Below, piece after piece: positions 1 to 12,046 of a stretch of 64,000 nucleotides of DNA. The position numbers were made by a program, and so were the translations under genes. Under the pieces are notes generated by a model, which made no database searches, was not told the origin of the DNA, and saw only the letters and a program-made list of their open reading frames with translations. Numbering within the stretch: the first letter of the stretch is position 1; each line of letters begins with the position of its first letter. Source of the stretch: Stropharia rugosoannulata (lineage: Eukaryota; Basidiomycota; Agaricomycetes; Agaricales; Strophariaceae); NCBI GenBank assembly GCA_028532985.1, contig JANCIK010000006.1:1426001-1490000 (forward strand), read 5' to 3'.

Positions 1-1946
1 AAAGGGTTTGTCCCCGTTGTGTGTTCTTTTGTGAATAGTTAGAGCGCCAGTAATAGCGAATGATTTCCCGCAACCCGGGTAATCACAAACATAAGGTTCT
101 GCCATAAATGGTGAGTGTATATTCCTTGTATTTATAGACCTGATATTTTTGAATCAGAGAAGCTCACTTTCTTGGGTATGACGTCGGATATGCTGCTGCA
201 GTGTAGCCGCTTCTGAAAAGTTCTGATGACAAATGGAGCACTGGAACGGCCTATGCCCCGTATGCGACTGAAAGCTAACATTCAGCCTCCGAGCAGGCAG
301 TGAGAGGATCGTACGTACCTGTACATGCCGCGAGATTTTTTGTTTGCTCTGGAATCCATGTGTCCCGTTCCGCGTGCATTGCTCCCAGAAGCACTCATAG
401 TGCGCCTTCCCGCTGCCAATATGTGCATCATTAATATGGGTCGTCAAAGCGTCGCACGAGTGGAACGAGAGTCCACAGTCCTTCCATAAACATTCATGCG
501 CGCCGCCGCAGTTGTGGTTGGCCGTCGATGTACTTTGAGTGAGTGGTTGGTAAGGGTCGGTACGGGCGGACATATCAGATTGTGAGGGTGACGAGGATGT
601 AGATAGTGGAGGCGGTGGAGCGGGGCAGGGGTCAGGGAGTGAGACGAAATCAACAATACTAGCGGTTCCAGTGAGGACCGCGTGCATTTGTTGTGCGTAT
701 ATTTGTCCAACTCGCACTTCCTCCTCGCTAGGAGGTTCATCTTCTGTGCTCTGCTGCTGGGGGTGCTCGTGCTCGAGGTTCGACTGCTGGTGTTGGTGCT
801 GCTGCTGCTGCTGGATATGGTGATGGTGCTGATGGTGTTGATTTTGGTGCTGGTATTGTGATGCTTGCTGCTGATATTCATGCTGGTGCTGCCTGTGGTG
901 AAACTGCTCGATCTGCTGTTCATAGGTATCAGTCCTATAAGTTGCCTGGGGTTGATGGGCTTGTGGTTGTTGGCGCATATGGGACTGTTCGTGCGTGAGA
1001 TAATTATTTTTAGGGTGAGGGGAAAATTGGACAGGATCTGCGTGAAGATGATCATTAAGAAGATGGTGTGCGAGTAGTTCGAACGAGTTGGAGGATGAGT
1101 AATACGAGCTGCCACAGTTGTCCCATTGACAGGCAAACGAGAGATCCGGGCTGCTACTGCTCTCTGACGACACTGGTGTCTGACTGCCCCCTGGAGAAGA
1201 AGTGCCCATTAGATGCACCAGGTTCACATGGCCTACAAGTTCGGACAGGGAAGCAAATTTTGCCGTGCAGCCCGCCCACATGCATACGCAGTCGGCCGTA
1301 GACGGGCTTGGAGGGGCCGCTTCGTGGCTAGGGAATGCGGACCCTGCGAACAGGTGTTGGCTAGTACCCGCCTGGAAAGATGCATCATGCACGCTGTCCT
1401 CGCCAGTTTTCTCAGCGCCCTTCGCCGCTGTAGTTGCACTGTCCATCCCCGCACACGCCGCGCACCAGTCCGCGAACGCCGTTTCCCACGCAGAGGGAAG
1501 AGATGCGCCCGTCGACGGGACCGACCCCGAGGATGGTTGTCCACGACGGGTCGAATCAGCACCATATGTCCGGTATTCTTCGCAGCATTGTAGCTGTCGA
1601 TATGGTCCAGTCAGAAAGACTCTTAACATCGGTTCGAAACAGCACTCACGAATGCATCGAGGCCGTGGCAGTCGAGGCAGTCCGCTGTTTCGTCACAGAC
1701 AAAGTCGCACTGCGCGTGGGCGCCTGCTTGTCCGCAGACCATATCGGTGTGGTCCGGGTCGCTGCAGGCTATGACGACGCACTGGTCGGTGCACTGCGCA
1801 GTAAGCTGGTCGGAGCTGCTACAGCCCAGCTGGTCAGGGCATTGGAGGGCGACGAGGTCGCCTGGAGAGGCACAGCCGATACAAGGGGGAGTGGGAGGCC
1901 TTATTTGAGCATAGGCAGGCCGGATCGGAGGCATGAGGGCCATCAT
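1..1946 (-). CDS. C2H2 zinc-finger transcription factor, ZAP1/GLI-like (partial, runs off the left edge)
   Basis: Exons (minus strand): 1946-1650, 1593-319, 267-168, 98-1 and beyond. Exon 1 encodes a Cys-rich segment. Exon 2 carries Ser- and His/Gln-rich linkers and four fingers of the wide C-x4-C type (CMWAGC, CQWDNC, CLWKDC, CFWEQC). Exons 3 and 4 carry two classical Krueppel fingers (FQCSIC, YVCDYPGC); splicing 167-99 restores the classic TQEKPY linker. Wide fingers followed by tandem Krueppel fingers suggest a DNA-binding regulator of the ZAP1 (zinc-responsive) or GLI group. ZAP1 is an inference, because the remaining fingers lie outside the window. The intron 318-268 is 51 nt, has no stop and is in frame. 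The start at 1946 (two adjacent ATGs) is uncertain. Confidence 0.8.
719..920. repeat. CAG/CAT-type low-complexity tract coding for His/Gln
   Basis: Imperfect trinucleotide repeat (ctg/ttg/atg on the + strand) inside exon 2 of the zinc-finger gene. It encodes a His/Gln-rich linker between the N-terminal and central zinc fingers. Such tracts vary in length between strains and are common in fungal transcription factors. Confidence 0.75.
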
Positions 1947-2153
1947 GATATGTGAGGAGGAGAGGAGCTGCAACAAGACCAAGAGTATTTCAAATGCCAC
2001 CCTTCGCCTAACTGCAACGGTACTCAATCCTATGACTAATCCTGTCAAAACATCGCATTTTATCTTATCTTATCACTGGAAGCCTTTAGATTAGACACAG
2101 TAGTAATGTATAATGTACACGCTAAAAGTACATGTGTTTCATAGAATTACGCC

Positions 2154-3782
2154 TCAGTCATCAAAGTCAAGCTCAGCATCTGGTTCGAAACGAACAGCCT
2201 GTATAACATCACTCTCCTCCAGATCGACCGCCATTCCATCATCACCAACAGGCGCCTGGGCCTCGTTAGTTCGTTCTTCCTCGCGACCGGGTCCAAGGAA
2301 GTCCAAACAGCCGAGCAGACACCCCCGCCACCGCACTGCTGCCGTCCCTCCGAGGGATCTGATAGACACAGTCGACGACTCCCATGTATACCGCTCCTCC
2401 ATGTGGTGAATAAATATACTCCGCTCTTTATGGTGCGGGTTGGGGCATATTCCAATTCCCGTTACATGGGCATCGTCAGAAAGCTTCCACCCGTTCTTCC
2501 TGGGAGTTTCGTCTACCAACACGGATCCCGGCACGCAGTTGTTGAATATGTCACGGAACGCCGGGGCAGACCCTGTCACCAGTGGTAGCTCGTAGTATTT
2601 TTGCAGAATCGTGGCGGAGCTCGGGGATTCTCGCGAGAGGAGTATTCGGAGGGAAAGCTCAGTAAGCGGAGGGGCTTTAGAACCCTTGTGCACTGTTTCA
2701 GAGACCAGTTTGCCTTCGCGATTTGGCCGAGGCTCCGGGAGGAAAGGGTTGGGGAATAGGGTTAGTTGGGTAAGCTTTTTCATAGACAACAATTCGGATG
2801 GGATAAACTGAAGCTTGTTATTGGCGATATTTAAGGTCCGCAGCTCCGTTAGTTGGGCTATTTCTCCGGGGATGAAAGAAATGCAGTTATTTCCTGTCAT
2901 CAAAGGGCACAAGTTCAGAGGTAAAGAAGCACCATGAGTGATCAACTCACTTAGAGAAAGGATCGTCAAGTTATTCAGCTTCCATAGTTCTACAGGTAGC
3001 CTCGAGATAGTGTTGTTGGCCAGAAAGATGTTCATTGAATCCTTCGACATTCCTAGTATGGAGTTACTTGACATGGTCTTTCCATTAGGTCCCACGCGTC
3101 CGAATCCCGAGAAAGTAGACGCAGGCGCCGTATGGGTACGTGAAAACCCAGTGCGAACGGCTAAAGAATTTATTGGTGTTGGAGATGCAAATCCCGCGCG
3201 AATGTCATCCACAGGCTCAGTCTTCTCAGGCAACAACACAAATTTCGTCAAGTCTCTTATAGCTTCTGCAGACACCTCTTCGAGACACTGATCGCTGTTT
3301 AAAAATCAGCACTATGCCGTAATAGGTCAGCAAACAACTCACCTCAAGTCAATATGCGGTTCACCGCCATGGAATATCCTCTCCACCGCCGTATCCCAAA
3401 GGTCTTTCTGACGCTGTTTATCCAACTTCTCGAACGAAAGCCTTGACACTCCCAGCCCAAACACGTCATCTTCGCTCAAAGTAAGCTGCGGACTGCGACT
3501 CCTGTATCGTGTCCTTTTATGGGGCGTGTGCAGAGGGGAATACGCATTATTCCGCTTGTTCACGCGTCCCGACCGATATGCACCAGAAATTGGGTCTATA
3601 CGCGCTGTAAACAACTGGGGAGACGAGCTGGATGAATCCCGCACGTCTGCCCAGTCGTCGTCGGACGAGCGCGGATCATCGTGCCCAGGAGAAGAGGGGG
3701 GCGATGACGAGTCTTGGAAGTGGGAAGAAGAGGGTGAAGGCGGCGAGGAAGGGGGCGTATATGGAGTTGAATCGTAGTACAT
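2154..3782 (-). CDS. Leucine-rich-repeat protein, function unknown
   Basis: Exons: 3782-3343, 3294-2951, 2893-2154 (507 aa). The N-terminal ~130 residues are Ser/Pro/acidic and disordered. A short run of typical LRRs follows at about residues 215-300, each with an L-x2-L-x-L core (for example LTILSLRNN and LRTLNIANNKL). Splicing 2950-2894 is needed to rejoin an interrupted LRR. The C-terminal part has a Cys/His-containing stretch (CPNPHH, then RWRGC and GCLDFL) and an acidic tail. LRR plus this C-terminal block looks like a conserved fungal family, but I cannot name its role. It lies head to tail upstream of the zinc-finger gene, with about 200 bp between them. Confidence 0.8.
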
Positions 3783-4538
3783 GGAAAGGAAAGGGAAAAA
3801 GGAGCTTCTGATCTGCTTAAAGGCTTAATAAATGAATCGGACGACGGAGACGGAGTCCGGAGACGATAAACGATCAGACGCGCGGTCACGTGGAGGCGCG
3901 TCGTCGCAACGCCATTGGATGCCTCAGTATTAATTTGCTTCCGGGGAGTCCTGGGGTTTACGATGACCGTGTATCAATTTCTGACGTCTTGAGGAGAGTA
4001 GATACTATGTCCTCGCCGACGGAATGAAAAGGACATCCTTGAACGTCTACGAAAGGGTCCGATTGCGAAACAGGGGCTCAGCAGCTTCGAGTTGTTGAAC
4101 GTTGAGCGCTAGCGGTGAACCAACTTCGTCCGGGGTTCCCTAAAATAGTGTGTGGAGGACTTCCGCGACTGAAAATGCGAACAGGGAGGTAACCAGAAAT
4201 ATGAAGTAACTGCAACTTGTGTACCGGAAGGCATTTGTACAACGTTTGCTGCTAGAAGTTGCTCTGGGGTAAAGGGGGGTAAGACAGACGATGGATGTTT
4301 GGAATAAAGAGCATTAACCGAAATCACCCTCACAGTTTATGCATTATGCATTGAAGCATGTTTGTCAAGGGGGCGTATATATATATACTAGGCGCTTCCC
4401 TCTAGCACATGTCCCTTTCACAACAGTGCTTTTACCTGCATTTCGGGCAGACATCAATCATAACTCAGTAAGTTCCATGAAAATACGCAGTAGCCGTGCA
4501 ATTAGTATAGGATTATCAAGGTATTCTAGAGGCAGCTT
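3783..4538. other. Intergenic, no supported gene
   Basis: About 750 bp between the 5' end of the LRR gene and the 3' end of the ribosomal-protein gene. The short open frames lack ATGs or family character. I see no RNA gene or repeat. Confidence 0.6.
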
Positions 4539-5522
4539 CTACTCGACATTCGGCGCACTCTGGTTTTCTGTTGAATCTTGAGGCGGTGCTGAGGCATTCT
4601 TCTTTGGCATGACCATGTCTTTTAATGACTGATACGTAACTTTCTCGTCTGTGCGTCTGGTATGTTGCATTGCATTAGCGAAGTCGGAAACCAACAACTC
4701 GCGAGCCTCCCGGCGTTCCGAGATGAGGCGGATGATATGCGATCTCTTAGTAGCATAAGGAGCATTGAACTTCCAGGACATCCTGCCCTGGCCCTTGGTC
4801 ATGCGAAGCAGCTCTTCCTTCTGCTTGTTGCGGGTGTCTTGAATGGCGAAGTTCTTCTCTATCCATTCTTCTCGTTCTTTCCTAGCTTCAGGCTCCATGT
4901 CCTCGAGCCTTTGAGGATAGTAAAATGGCTCGACTAGACCAACGACGGCACGCTTGTATGTCTTGTACGGCCTACGCTTTTTGCCCTGGAGGGTCCGGAA
5001 CCAAGGAGAGATGTAGTTATCGGTACGGATGTAAGTCGTGCGGACGCCATATATGGCAAGGAGTAGTGATCGAATGTCGGTTTTGGTGATAGACTGAGGG
5101 ATGCGGAATGTAGCTTCGTAGGGGTTGTAAGGCTGCCCTGGGGGAGTGAAGTTGCGGACGAGGCGCATAGTGATATTGGGGAGGTATACGCGTTGACCCA
5201 CAACGTCGACGGTGCCTGCACGCACCGCATTTCGGAAACCACGGATGCGCGACCGGCGCTCGTTCTTGCGCTGTATGTAGGCTTCTTCCGTTACACCCTT
5301 GCCAACTCTTCCTATACCCTTGTAGCGGTCGTAGGTAGCTTTGTCAGACGGAGTCAACCCTGCCTCTGTTGCATCCGTGGCGCCTGGTTTGGTTTCCCCG
5401 AATTGCTTGCGTCGACGAAGCCGCACAGCAAGTGGCGTAGAGGCAGTACGTGCGACCTTTGCCAGGTCTGGCATGGTGGCGTAGGAGCGCCGCAGACTCT
5501 GGCATTGGCGGAGGGCCTGCAT
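4539..5522 (-). CDS. MRP20: Mitochondrial large-subunit ribosomal protein uL23m
   Basis: Single-exon gene, 327 aa. The frame is open to 5636, but the first in-frame ATG is at 5522. It gives an Arg/Ser-rich, acid-free N-terminus (MQALRQCQSLRRSYAT) expected of a mitochondrial presequence. The central part matches the L23 fold used by yeast MRP20 and S. pombe mrpl41: a PNITMRLVRNF strand, TFRIPQSITKTDIRSLL, then YGVRTTYIRTDNY and a basic loop GKKRRPYKTYKRAVV. L23 sits at the polypeptide exit tunnel of the mitoribosome. The C-terminal extension is charged and helical, as in fungal forms. Divergent from the DCR2-like gene, sharing a 218-bp promoter region. Confidence 0.9.
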   Translation of the reverse strand: MQALRQCQSLRRSYATMPDLAKVARTASTPLAVRLRRRKQFGETKPGATDATEAGLTPSDKATYDRYKGIGRVGKGVTEEAYIQRKNERRSRIRGFRNAVRAGTVDVVGQRVYLPNITMRLVRNFTPPGQPYNPYEATFRIPQSITKTDIRSLLLAIYGVRTTYIRTDNYISPWFRTLQGKKRRPYKTYKRAVVGLVEPFYYPQRLEDMEPEARKEREEWIEKNFAIQDTRNKQKEELLRMTKGQGRMSWKFNAPYATKRSHIIRLISERREARELLVSDFANAMQHTRRTDEKVTYQSLKDMVMPKKNASAPPQDSTENQSAPNVE

Positions 5523-5740
5523 TTCGGTGAGGATAGGGTGCGGGGAGGTGCCAACGACGAAGACGGGAAATTTCTGCTGAATTGGCGCACGTGACGCAAC
5601 GGCGGCAGTGGACTTGAAATACCACGTTAGCACCAAGCCATGCGTCCACTAATTACCACAACTTTCACCGCACCTAACACTTTCCTTTTCCCCCTGGCAT
5701 TTCTGTCACCTCCCGCATTAGCCTCTGGCTAACAGGAACC
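5523..5740. promoter_or_regulatory. Bidirectional promoter region (uL23m / DCR2-like)
   Basis: 218 bp separate the two divergent start codons, so both promoters and 5' UTRs must lie or overlap here. No specific factor site was recognised. Confidence 0.5.
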
Positions 5741-8226
5741 ATGGTCTCCTTTACATGTTTCAAGTTCTTCCGTGGCCTGCGCTCCATGTGCGCTCCGATA
5801 ACAGCAGTCGTGGGGTTCTCGCTCATGCTTACTTACATCTTCGTTCTCCACCAACCGAGTCGAGGGCCAGGGATCAAGCAGCGCATGGGATGGCAGGCAT
5901 ATGAAGTCGTGAACTTTAAGCCCTCTGGGAACCCACCAGCTTCGACAGGGGGAGACCTATCAGCTGGTCATTCTCAGACTGGAGATGTACCCGACACCGG
6001 TGTCGACTGGTGGAATGTTTCAACCCCAGAGGAGCCAGTGGACTACTCGAGCTTCCCCCTTGATGTTTGGGCGCCAACTCTGCCACATAATACAGGATGT
6101 GCGTCCGTTCTTCATATACATACCATACGATCATGTTAATATGTCTTCTTAGTCTCAGAAATTGCCATTTCGCGATGCTTCGTGGATCCTGAGGTAGCAG
6201 GGGATCTGTGCGGTCCTGATACTACAGTTGAAGAAGATGCTATGAAGGGAAAGTGGGTTCGGGTTCCGAGGAACCTCAATACTGAAGGAGGATATCTTTC
6301 TCGGTGGCTAGTGCGTCATGATATGTTCACTTCTTAATTGCTGACTAACATTGTCTACCCAGCATCTATACTATCGCCGCACTCGTAGACAAGACATAAG
6401 CCTTATTATCGACCTCAAAATTCTATCTGAAAGCGAGTCATTACCTGCCGATCTTGACTGGCATCGAGTCGAGACGCAACTCCATGAAGGCATTCGAGGA
6501 TTACCCCCTCTTTATCTGTGGTACCGCAGTGGAAAGAAAGCAGCTGACATGACTGCGGAGGAGCGAGCTAATGTTATCACCGAATTGGATGTGCTTTTCG
6601 GCGAGGATGTTCCCTGGTACGGATTTGAGAAGGTGGATCGACCTACAATTCCGGAACAAGGGAGAGTACAGGCAACTTGGGTAACTTTCAGGAGAGGAAT
6701 CAAACGTGAGTTAATCAGATACATCTTTATGTACATGAAAGCGCTAAAGCCGTATTTTAAGTTGCACCGAAGGCACCTACTCTGCATTTCAATCGTCAGG
6801 GCAAATTCAAAATATTGCAAGTTGCGGATCTGCACTTCTCTGTATCCCAAGGAGTCTGCAGAGATACGGACCGCGTCCCGTGCGAGCACTCCGACAATCT
6901 CACTAATACTCTCGTTTCCCATGTCATCGACGAAGAGAAGCCGGATCTTGTCATCTTCACGGGGGACCAGCTCAACGGTCAAGGAACCAGTTGGGATCCA
7001 AAATCCGTTCTTGCCAAGTTTGCGAAAGCAGTAACTGATAAAGGTGTCCCATGGGCTGCCGTCTTTGGCAACCACGATGAAGAGGACGGGATGTTTAAAG
7101 AACAGCAAGTCACGCTTATGAAGTCTCTGCCGTACAGTTTAGTGGAGAGGGGCCCGAAGGATATCCACGGCGTAGGCAACTACGTACTGAAGGTGTACAG
7201 CCCCGACGCGTATGCTTTTTTCTTCTATTTTTTGTGTTTAATTGCTCACGCTCACTGTCGCAGGTCGAAAACACATACCTTGACTCTTTATTTCCTGGAC
7301 TCGGGCTCGTACTCCAAGGGCGTTCTCACCTGGCTGGGCATTATGCCAACGGAATACGATTACCTCCGAACGAGTCAGATTAATTGGTTCTTACAAGAAT
7401 CAGGTGAGGGTGGACTGGGACGATTAAACGTGACGATGAGCGCTAACACGCCTTTAGGTCAGATCCAACAGATAGAGCGACCCTTCCACCCAGATGGAGG
7501 AAAGGATCTTGGGCATATATGGGACCGCCAGGAGCAGCTCACTCCGACGAATCGCAGGCTGGCGAAGCCTAACGCTCTGATGTTCTTCCATATGCCACTG
7601 TATGTTTCTAACAGCAAGATCTTCTGTATGTGTGTTAAAATTAATTTCAGGCCAGAAACGTACTCCAAGGCCGATATGAATCCGCTAACGGGGAAACCCC
7701 TTGATGTTGGCATTTCCGGGATTGATGCACCTGGAAATGCAAAAGAGAGTGACGGGTTCTTCGAGAAGGCCGTTCTGACGGCCAGCGAGAGCCAACATGT
7801 CGCGAATGGCAATGCGCACGAGATCAAGGTCATTGGAAACGGACACTGCCATGGTATGTCCGCATCTCATTGATAGATGAAAATGTTGCCAACATCGTCC
7901 TGCAGTTACAGAGAACTGCCGACGTGTACAAGGTGTCTGGTTCTGCTTCGGAGGGGGAGGGTAAGTGCATCCTTGGCATCGTGATTCCGTTTTTGCTAAA
8001 TAAGTACTCCATAGATCGTACTCAGGCTATGGCAAAGTCGGGTACGTGCTTTCAAAGTATCTTTACTTCCCGTATGCTCACATCTCCATTTAGATTTGAC
8101 CGTCGTTTCCGAGTGTATGATATCTCGGACTATGGCGAGACGATCAAGACATATAAGCGGACGGAGAAGGATGAAATCATAGACGAGATGATCCTTGCGG
8201 GACCTGGGGCGCCTCCTTTATCGTGA
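5741..8226 (+). CDS. DCR2: DCR2-like calcineurin-type metallophosphatase, membrane anchored
   Basis: Ten exons: 5741-6098, 6153-6310, 6363-6705, 6762-7209, 7264-7403, 7458-7599, 7651-7853, 7906-7960, 8015-8041, 8094-8226 (668 aa). One hydrophobic segment near residues 18-36 looks like a signal anchor. The phosphoesterase metal-binding blocks are all visible: QVADLHFS, FTGDQLNG, GNHDEE, FHMPL and GNGHCH. Family knowledge: yeast Dcr2 is a dosage-dependent regulator of G1 progression and counteracts unfolded-protein-response signalling (Ire1). That role is an inference here. Introns are 50-60 nt with clean GT-AG ends, and all phases agree. The last exons encode the conserved C-terminal phosphoesterase strands. 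Confidence 0.9.
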
Positions 8227-8841
8227 CCATAATACACGATTGTACCAACAATAATTTATTACGCGTGATTTAGCTTCTTATCGCCATTGCAAGTGTACCT
8301 GCGGAAGGAGGTAATTCTGAAACTATACATACGTTCCGGAGAACCGTCAGTACAGAGATTCGGAGTTAAATTCGCCACACAGAATGCCCTTCCCCGCACT
8401 TCGCTTATATTACTTCTTTGCTGGCTTCCTGTAACCAGCATGGAATGGATTCATGTCCTGACGCCACAATGCACCTTGCGTCTGGGGCGGTAACCAGCTA
8501 CTTAACTGGATTCTACAGTAATGAACCGAACATGAATGTAGTTTAGTCTCACGTTATATGAAAGTTCTAATGGATAGATCCATTCCCGACTTTTTTAAGA
8601 CCCATGGAAAAACTTTGCAATACGGTGTGTCCCTTGTATTTCTTTATGGTGTTCACCTTTTGAGGCCCGCCCGCCCCTGGAGAGCCGACGTAATCAGCTG
8701 CGCCGTGCCATAAGCCAAGGGTCGGGACTTTCCCACGCGTGGAATAGGAAGAGTTGTTGAGTGCAGCGGCTGTGCCTTTGCTGTTTCTCTTCCTCGAAGC
8801 CTCCTCGGGCCTGCCTGCCATCCCATCTCCTCCAAGTCGTC
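8227..8841. other. Intergenic, no supported gene
   Basis: 3' flank of the phosphatase gene and promoter/5' UTR of the BUD6 gene. Short open frames on both strands have no family character. Confidence 0.6.
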
Positions 8842-11800
8842 ATGTCCCGGGTCTCCCAGTCCTCACACTCCGGACAGCAGAATGGCCACTCTTCCCGTCG
8901 GGACCACAACTCCGTCTCCTCCCAATCGTCCGCCTCTGCACGGAGCGAGCGCGCCAAACACTCCGTATGTTCCTTGGCGTTAGTCGTCAACATGATGGCT
9001 AATTTTTTGTTGTGCAGCCCGCGGTTGAGTCTGCAGTGACACGGCTTCTCGTCTCTATCAAGCAGCTGCTCGAGGCGCTGACGTTATGGAGCCAGTTGAA
9101 GATGGATGAGGAGGGTGTCAGTAATGTCTACGTCCGCCTAGGCAATGATTTCAACTCGGCAGTCGCTGCCTTCGGGCAGTTTGAAATACGCATGGAGTGA
9201 GTTCCTTTGCTCTATATGCAAAAGGGCGCTTTGTGTTGATCAGCCGGTAGTGAACTGTTGTCAGTACCCGACGATCTGCGGAATGTGTTAGAACAGTGTC
9301 TGGCTGAAGACGCCACGCCGGAACATCTCGAGCTCTATCTCCCGACTGTGCGGCAGATTATCACCAATTTACTACAGGGCCTGCGGGGGAAGCAATCTAT
9401 CTATCGCAGAATCGTCTCCGACGGCCGCCATAAATCTGGGGGCGCAGATCATGACCGGGGGGAGAGCCGATCATCTCGCACCAGCGCATCGAGTCGACGA
9501 GAAGGACATCGTTCGCAGGGATCGCAGCATGGAGACGTAGACGGGTCGGGAGGCGAGAACACTGCTCGGCGCAGTGCCGCCTCGTCCTCAAGAGCCAGGT
9601 CAAACATGACCGGCTCACCGAGAGGGAATGATTTCGTTGGTGGGTTTGCCCCGTCAATCATGGAACACCCAGTTGGGCAGCGCGAGAGGTCCCCCGATAT
9701 GCAGCGCACCCAGTCGAACGATTATTTTAATGCCCAACGACGCCTAGAGAAAGCCCCTTCAATGGGCACCACTTCGTCCTCTCCATCTACTTTTTCCACG
9801 CCCTTACAGGATCCACAAGATCTACCCGACCCAAATCATCGAAATAACCCAACGCCAGTCCCTGATGACATTCCCGCCGATAAACGGGCCACTTCTCCCC
9901 CGCCAGTGCCGGCTAACGTTACACGGTATTCTCTTGTTGATAAGCCAGTAGAACGAGTATCATCGCCGAGTCTGACACCCAGCATCGCAGTTGAACCATC
10001 GAGTCCGCACAACGCAACACCAACACCCGAACCGGCATCTCCCCCAGCTTCAGACCCTCTACCAATCGAGCCACCTCCACCGGCTGTTGCGCAATCTCTC
10101 GCTGCCCTAAAATCGAACGATGTCCTGCTGGAGCGCCGCGCGTCGAAGCGGTTTTCGGTGTACAATATCTCGAAAATGACGGGTGCGGCGACGAGCCGTG
10201 AAAGGTCGCTGCGGGGCAACAACCAGTCGAATAGGCGTTCAATGGCTGCCACAGGGAATCTAACTCCAAATGAGCTGGCGGTCTTGACTGAGGTGGACGA
10301 CGAGGAGCCTAGTGTGATTTCAACACCGGATACAAAACTGCGGCGCATGCCTTCGCGGTCTAATACGCCAGACAAACGGGTGCCTGCCGTGCCCCCATTG
10401 CCTATGACGCCGTCTAGGACACCGGAGCCCGCCCCTACTACAGTAGAGTCCAGCCAGACTGGTGCACAGTCTGCGACAGACCCCTCACGAATCACTATTT
10501 TCCTGCAATTAGGCAGAGAAGTCAAGAAAGTCGTCGTCGAACCAGGGATCACATTTGCCTCACTGAGAGTCTTATTTGTCGACAAGTTTTCATACAACCC
10601 AGGTCTCGACAATTTCCCTGCGATCTATATCCGAGATCCGGCCAGCGGGGTGCAGTACGAACTCGAGGACACTGATGATGTTAAAGGAAACTGCTTGCTG
10701 TCACTAAATATTGAGCGTGAGTATCCTCTTTATAATTTATCATTTCTGACTGTACATTGACACTCTGATTCACAGCTCTAGATCAAATAAAGCAGCATAT
10801 CGACGCTCAGATATCAAACTTGTCTAACGATATCAAAGAGCTCAGATCAGCCGTGACGAACAACAATAGGCAATCTTCGCATTTCCCTGATATCACTGCA
10901 CAGCCGTTGGCTGAAAGCACGCCTGCTGCAAGGCCCACTGACAAGCAGTTCCTTTATGGCGCCCGGCGCGTGTCCGTATTCATGGGCGGCGGCTCGCACA
11001 GTTCGCCGTTCTCGCAGAACATCCCCGTGATGCCCCCTATTCCGTCCCAGCCAACGGGACAGTCGTTGCAAGCACAGATGACCGGCGGGTCTATGCTGTC
11101 CGAATATACGGGGCGCGTGGTCAATGACCTGAAGACGCAGTTTGACGAGGTGCAGAACCTCCGCCGTGACCTTGGCATCATGCGGCAGCTGTATACGCAA
11201 TTCATGACGTCGACCAAGGAGTCGCTTGGGGCGCTGCGGACGCAGACGGCAAATGTGAAGGCCCTGGCGAACTCGAATGTGGGCGGGGCGCGCGCATACA
11301 TCGACTCGGGCAAGCAGAAGCTGGACGTGCGCAGCCAGAACGTACTCACAGAGGTCGAGAAGCTACAGGACACGATCGAGAGCGTGAAGGACGACGTGAT
11401 CAAGCGGCACGTCACCCCGAACGCACTGTACTTCAAGAACATCCGCAAGGACCTCGACGCGGCGCACGCGGAGCTGACGAACCTTGCCGCGCACATCACC
11501 ACGGTCAAGCCGATGTGGAAGAAGACGTGGGAGGAGGAGCTGCAGAATATCGTGGAGGAGCAACAGTTCCTCACGCACCAGGAGGAGTTCCTCGCTGACC
11601 TAATGGAGGACTATAAGGCGATGGTCGAGGTGTACGGCCACGTGGAGAAGGTGGTAACGCTGCGCCGCCCGGCAGCTGCGCGCGGGGGGCGCGGGGGCAG
11701 CGCATCCGCACGCACGTTCCGCCCGCCGCCGCGCGACGAGGGCCACGATGGGCTGAGCACGGTGATGCTCGAGATCAAGGGCGCGGCGGCAGTTGACCCG

Positions 11801-12046
11801 GAGCGCCGGCTCAAGGCTATTGAGGCGAGCCAGAAGAACAGGGAGAAGGACCTCGCGGCAAGGGCGGACGATATGCACCTCGAGATCCAGGACTTTGTGA
11901 GCCAGCGCAAGCTGAAGTTGACGGGCGGCGCGGAGGAGGCGGAGCGCGTGAGGCAGAAGCGGAATGAAATGACAATTAAGGCGATGTTTAATGGAGGCGA
12001 GGCGACAGGTGGCCCGTCGTTTGGGGTCGTAGAGACGTCCTCTTGA
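8842..12046 (+). CDS. BUD6: Bud6/AIP3 actin- and formin-interacting polarity protein
   Basis: Exons: 8842-8964, 9018-9196, 9251-10716, 10776-12046 (1012 aa). Near the N-terminus is a conserved helical block (VTRLLVSIKQLLEALTLW), followed by a long Ser/Pro-rich disordered region. The C-terminal half is the AIP3 domain: a beta-like start (RITIFLQLGREVKKVVVEPG), then long coiled coils (LDQIKQHIDAQISNL onward) up to the charged end. Bud6 binds actin and activates formins at sites of polarised growth such as hyphal tips and septa. GC content rises sharply in the last exon, but the frame is continuous. The ATG at 8842 was chosen because it lies just after a pyrimidine-rich leader and opens a Ser-rich N-terminus. 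Confidence 0.92.

Noticed and set aside
154..1629. One continuous 491-aa frame as the whole zinc-finger protein
   Set aside because: Its end replaces a conserved TGEKPY-type linker that reappears only after splicing 167-99. Its start lacks a good ATG and joins in frame to an upstream Cys-rich exon.
2147..2455. Alternative frame for the C-terminus of the LRR protein
   Set aside because: The 2154-2893 frame keeps the RWRGC/GCLDFL block and a natural acidic end; the other frame does not.
4539..5636. Start of uL23m at 5636
   Set aside because: The codon there is TTG. The first ATG, at 5522, opens a proper mitochondrial presequence.
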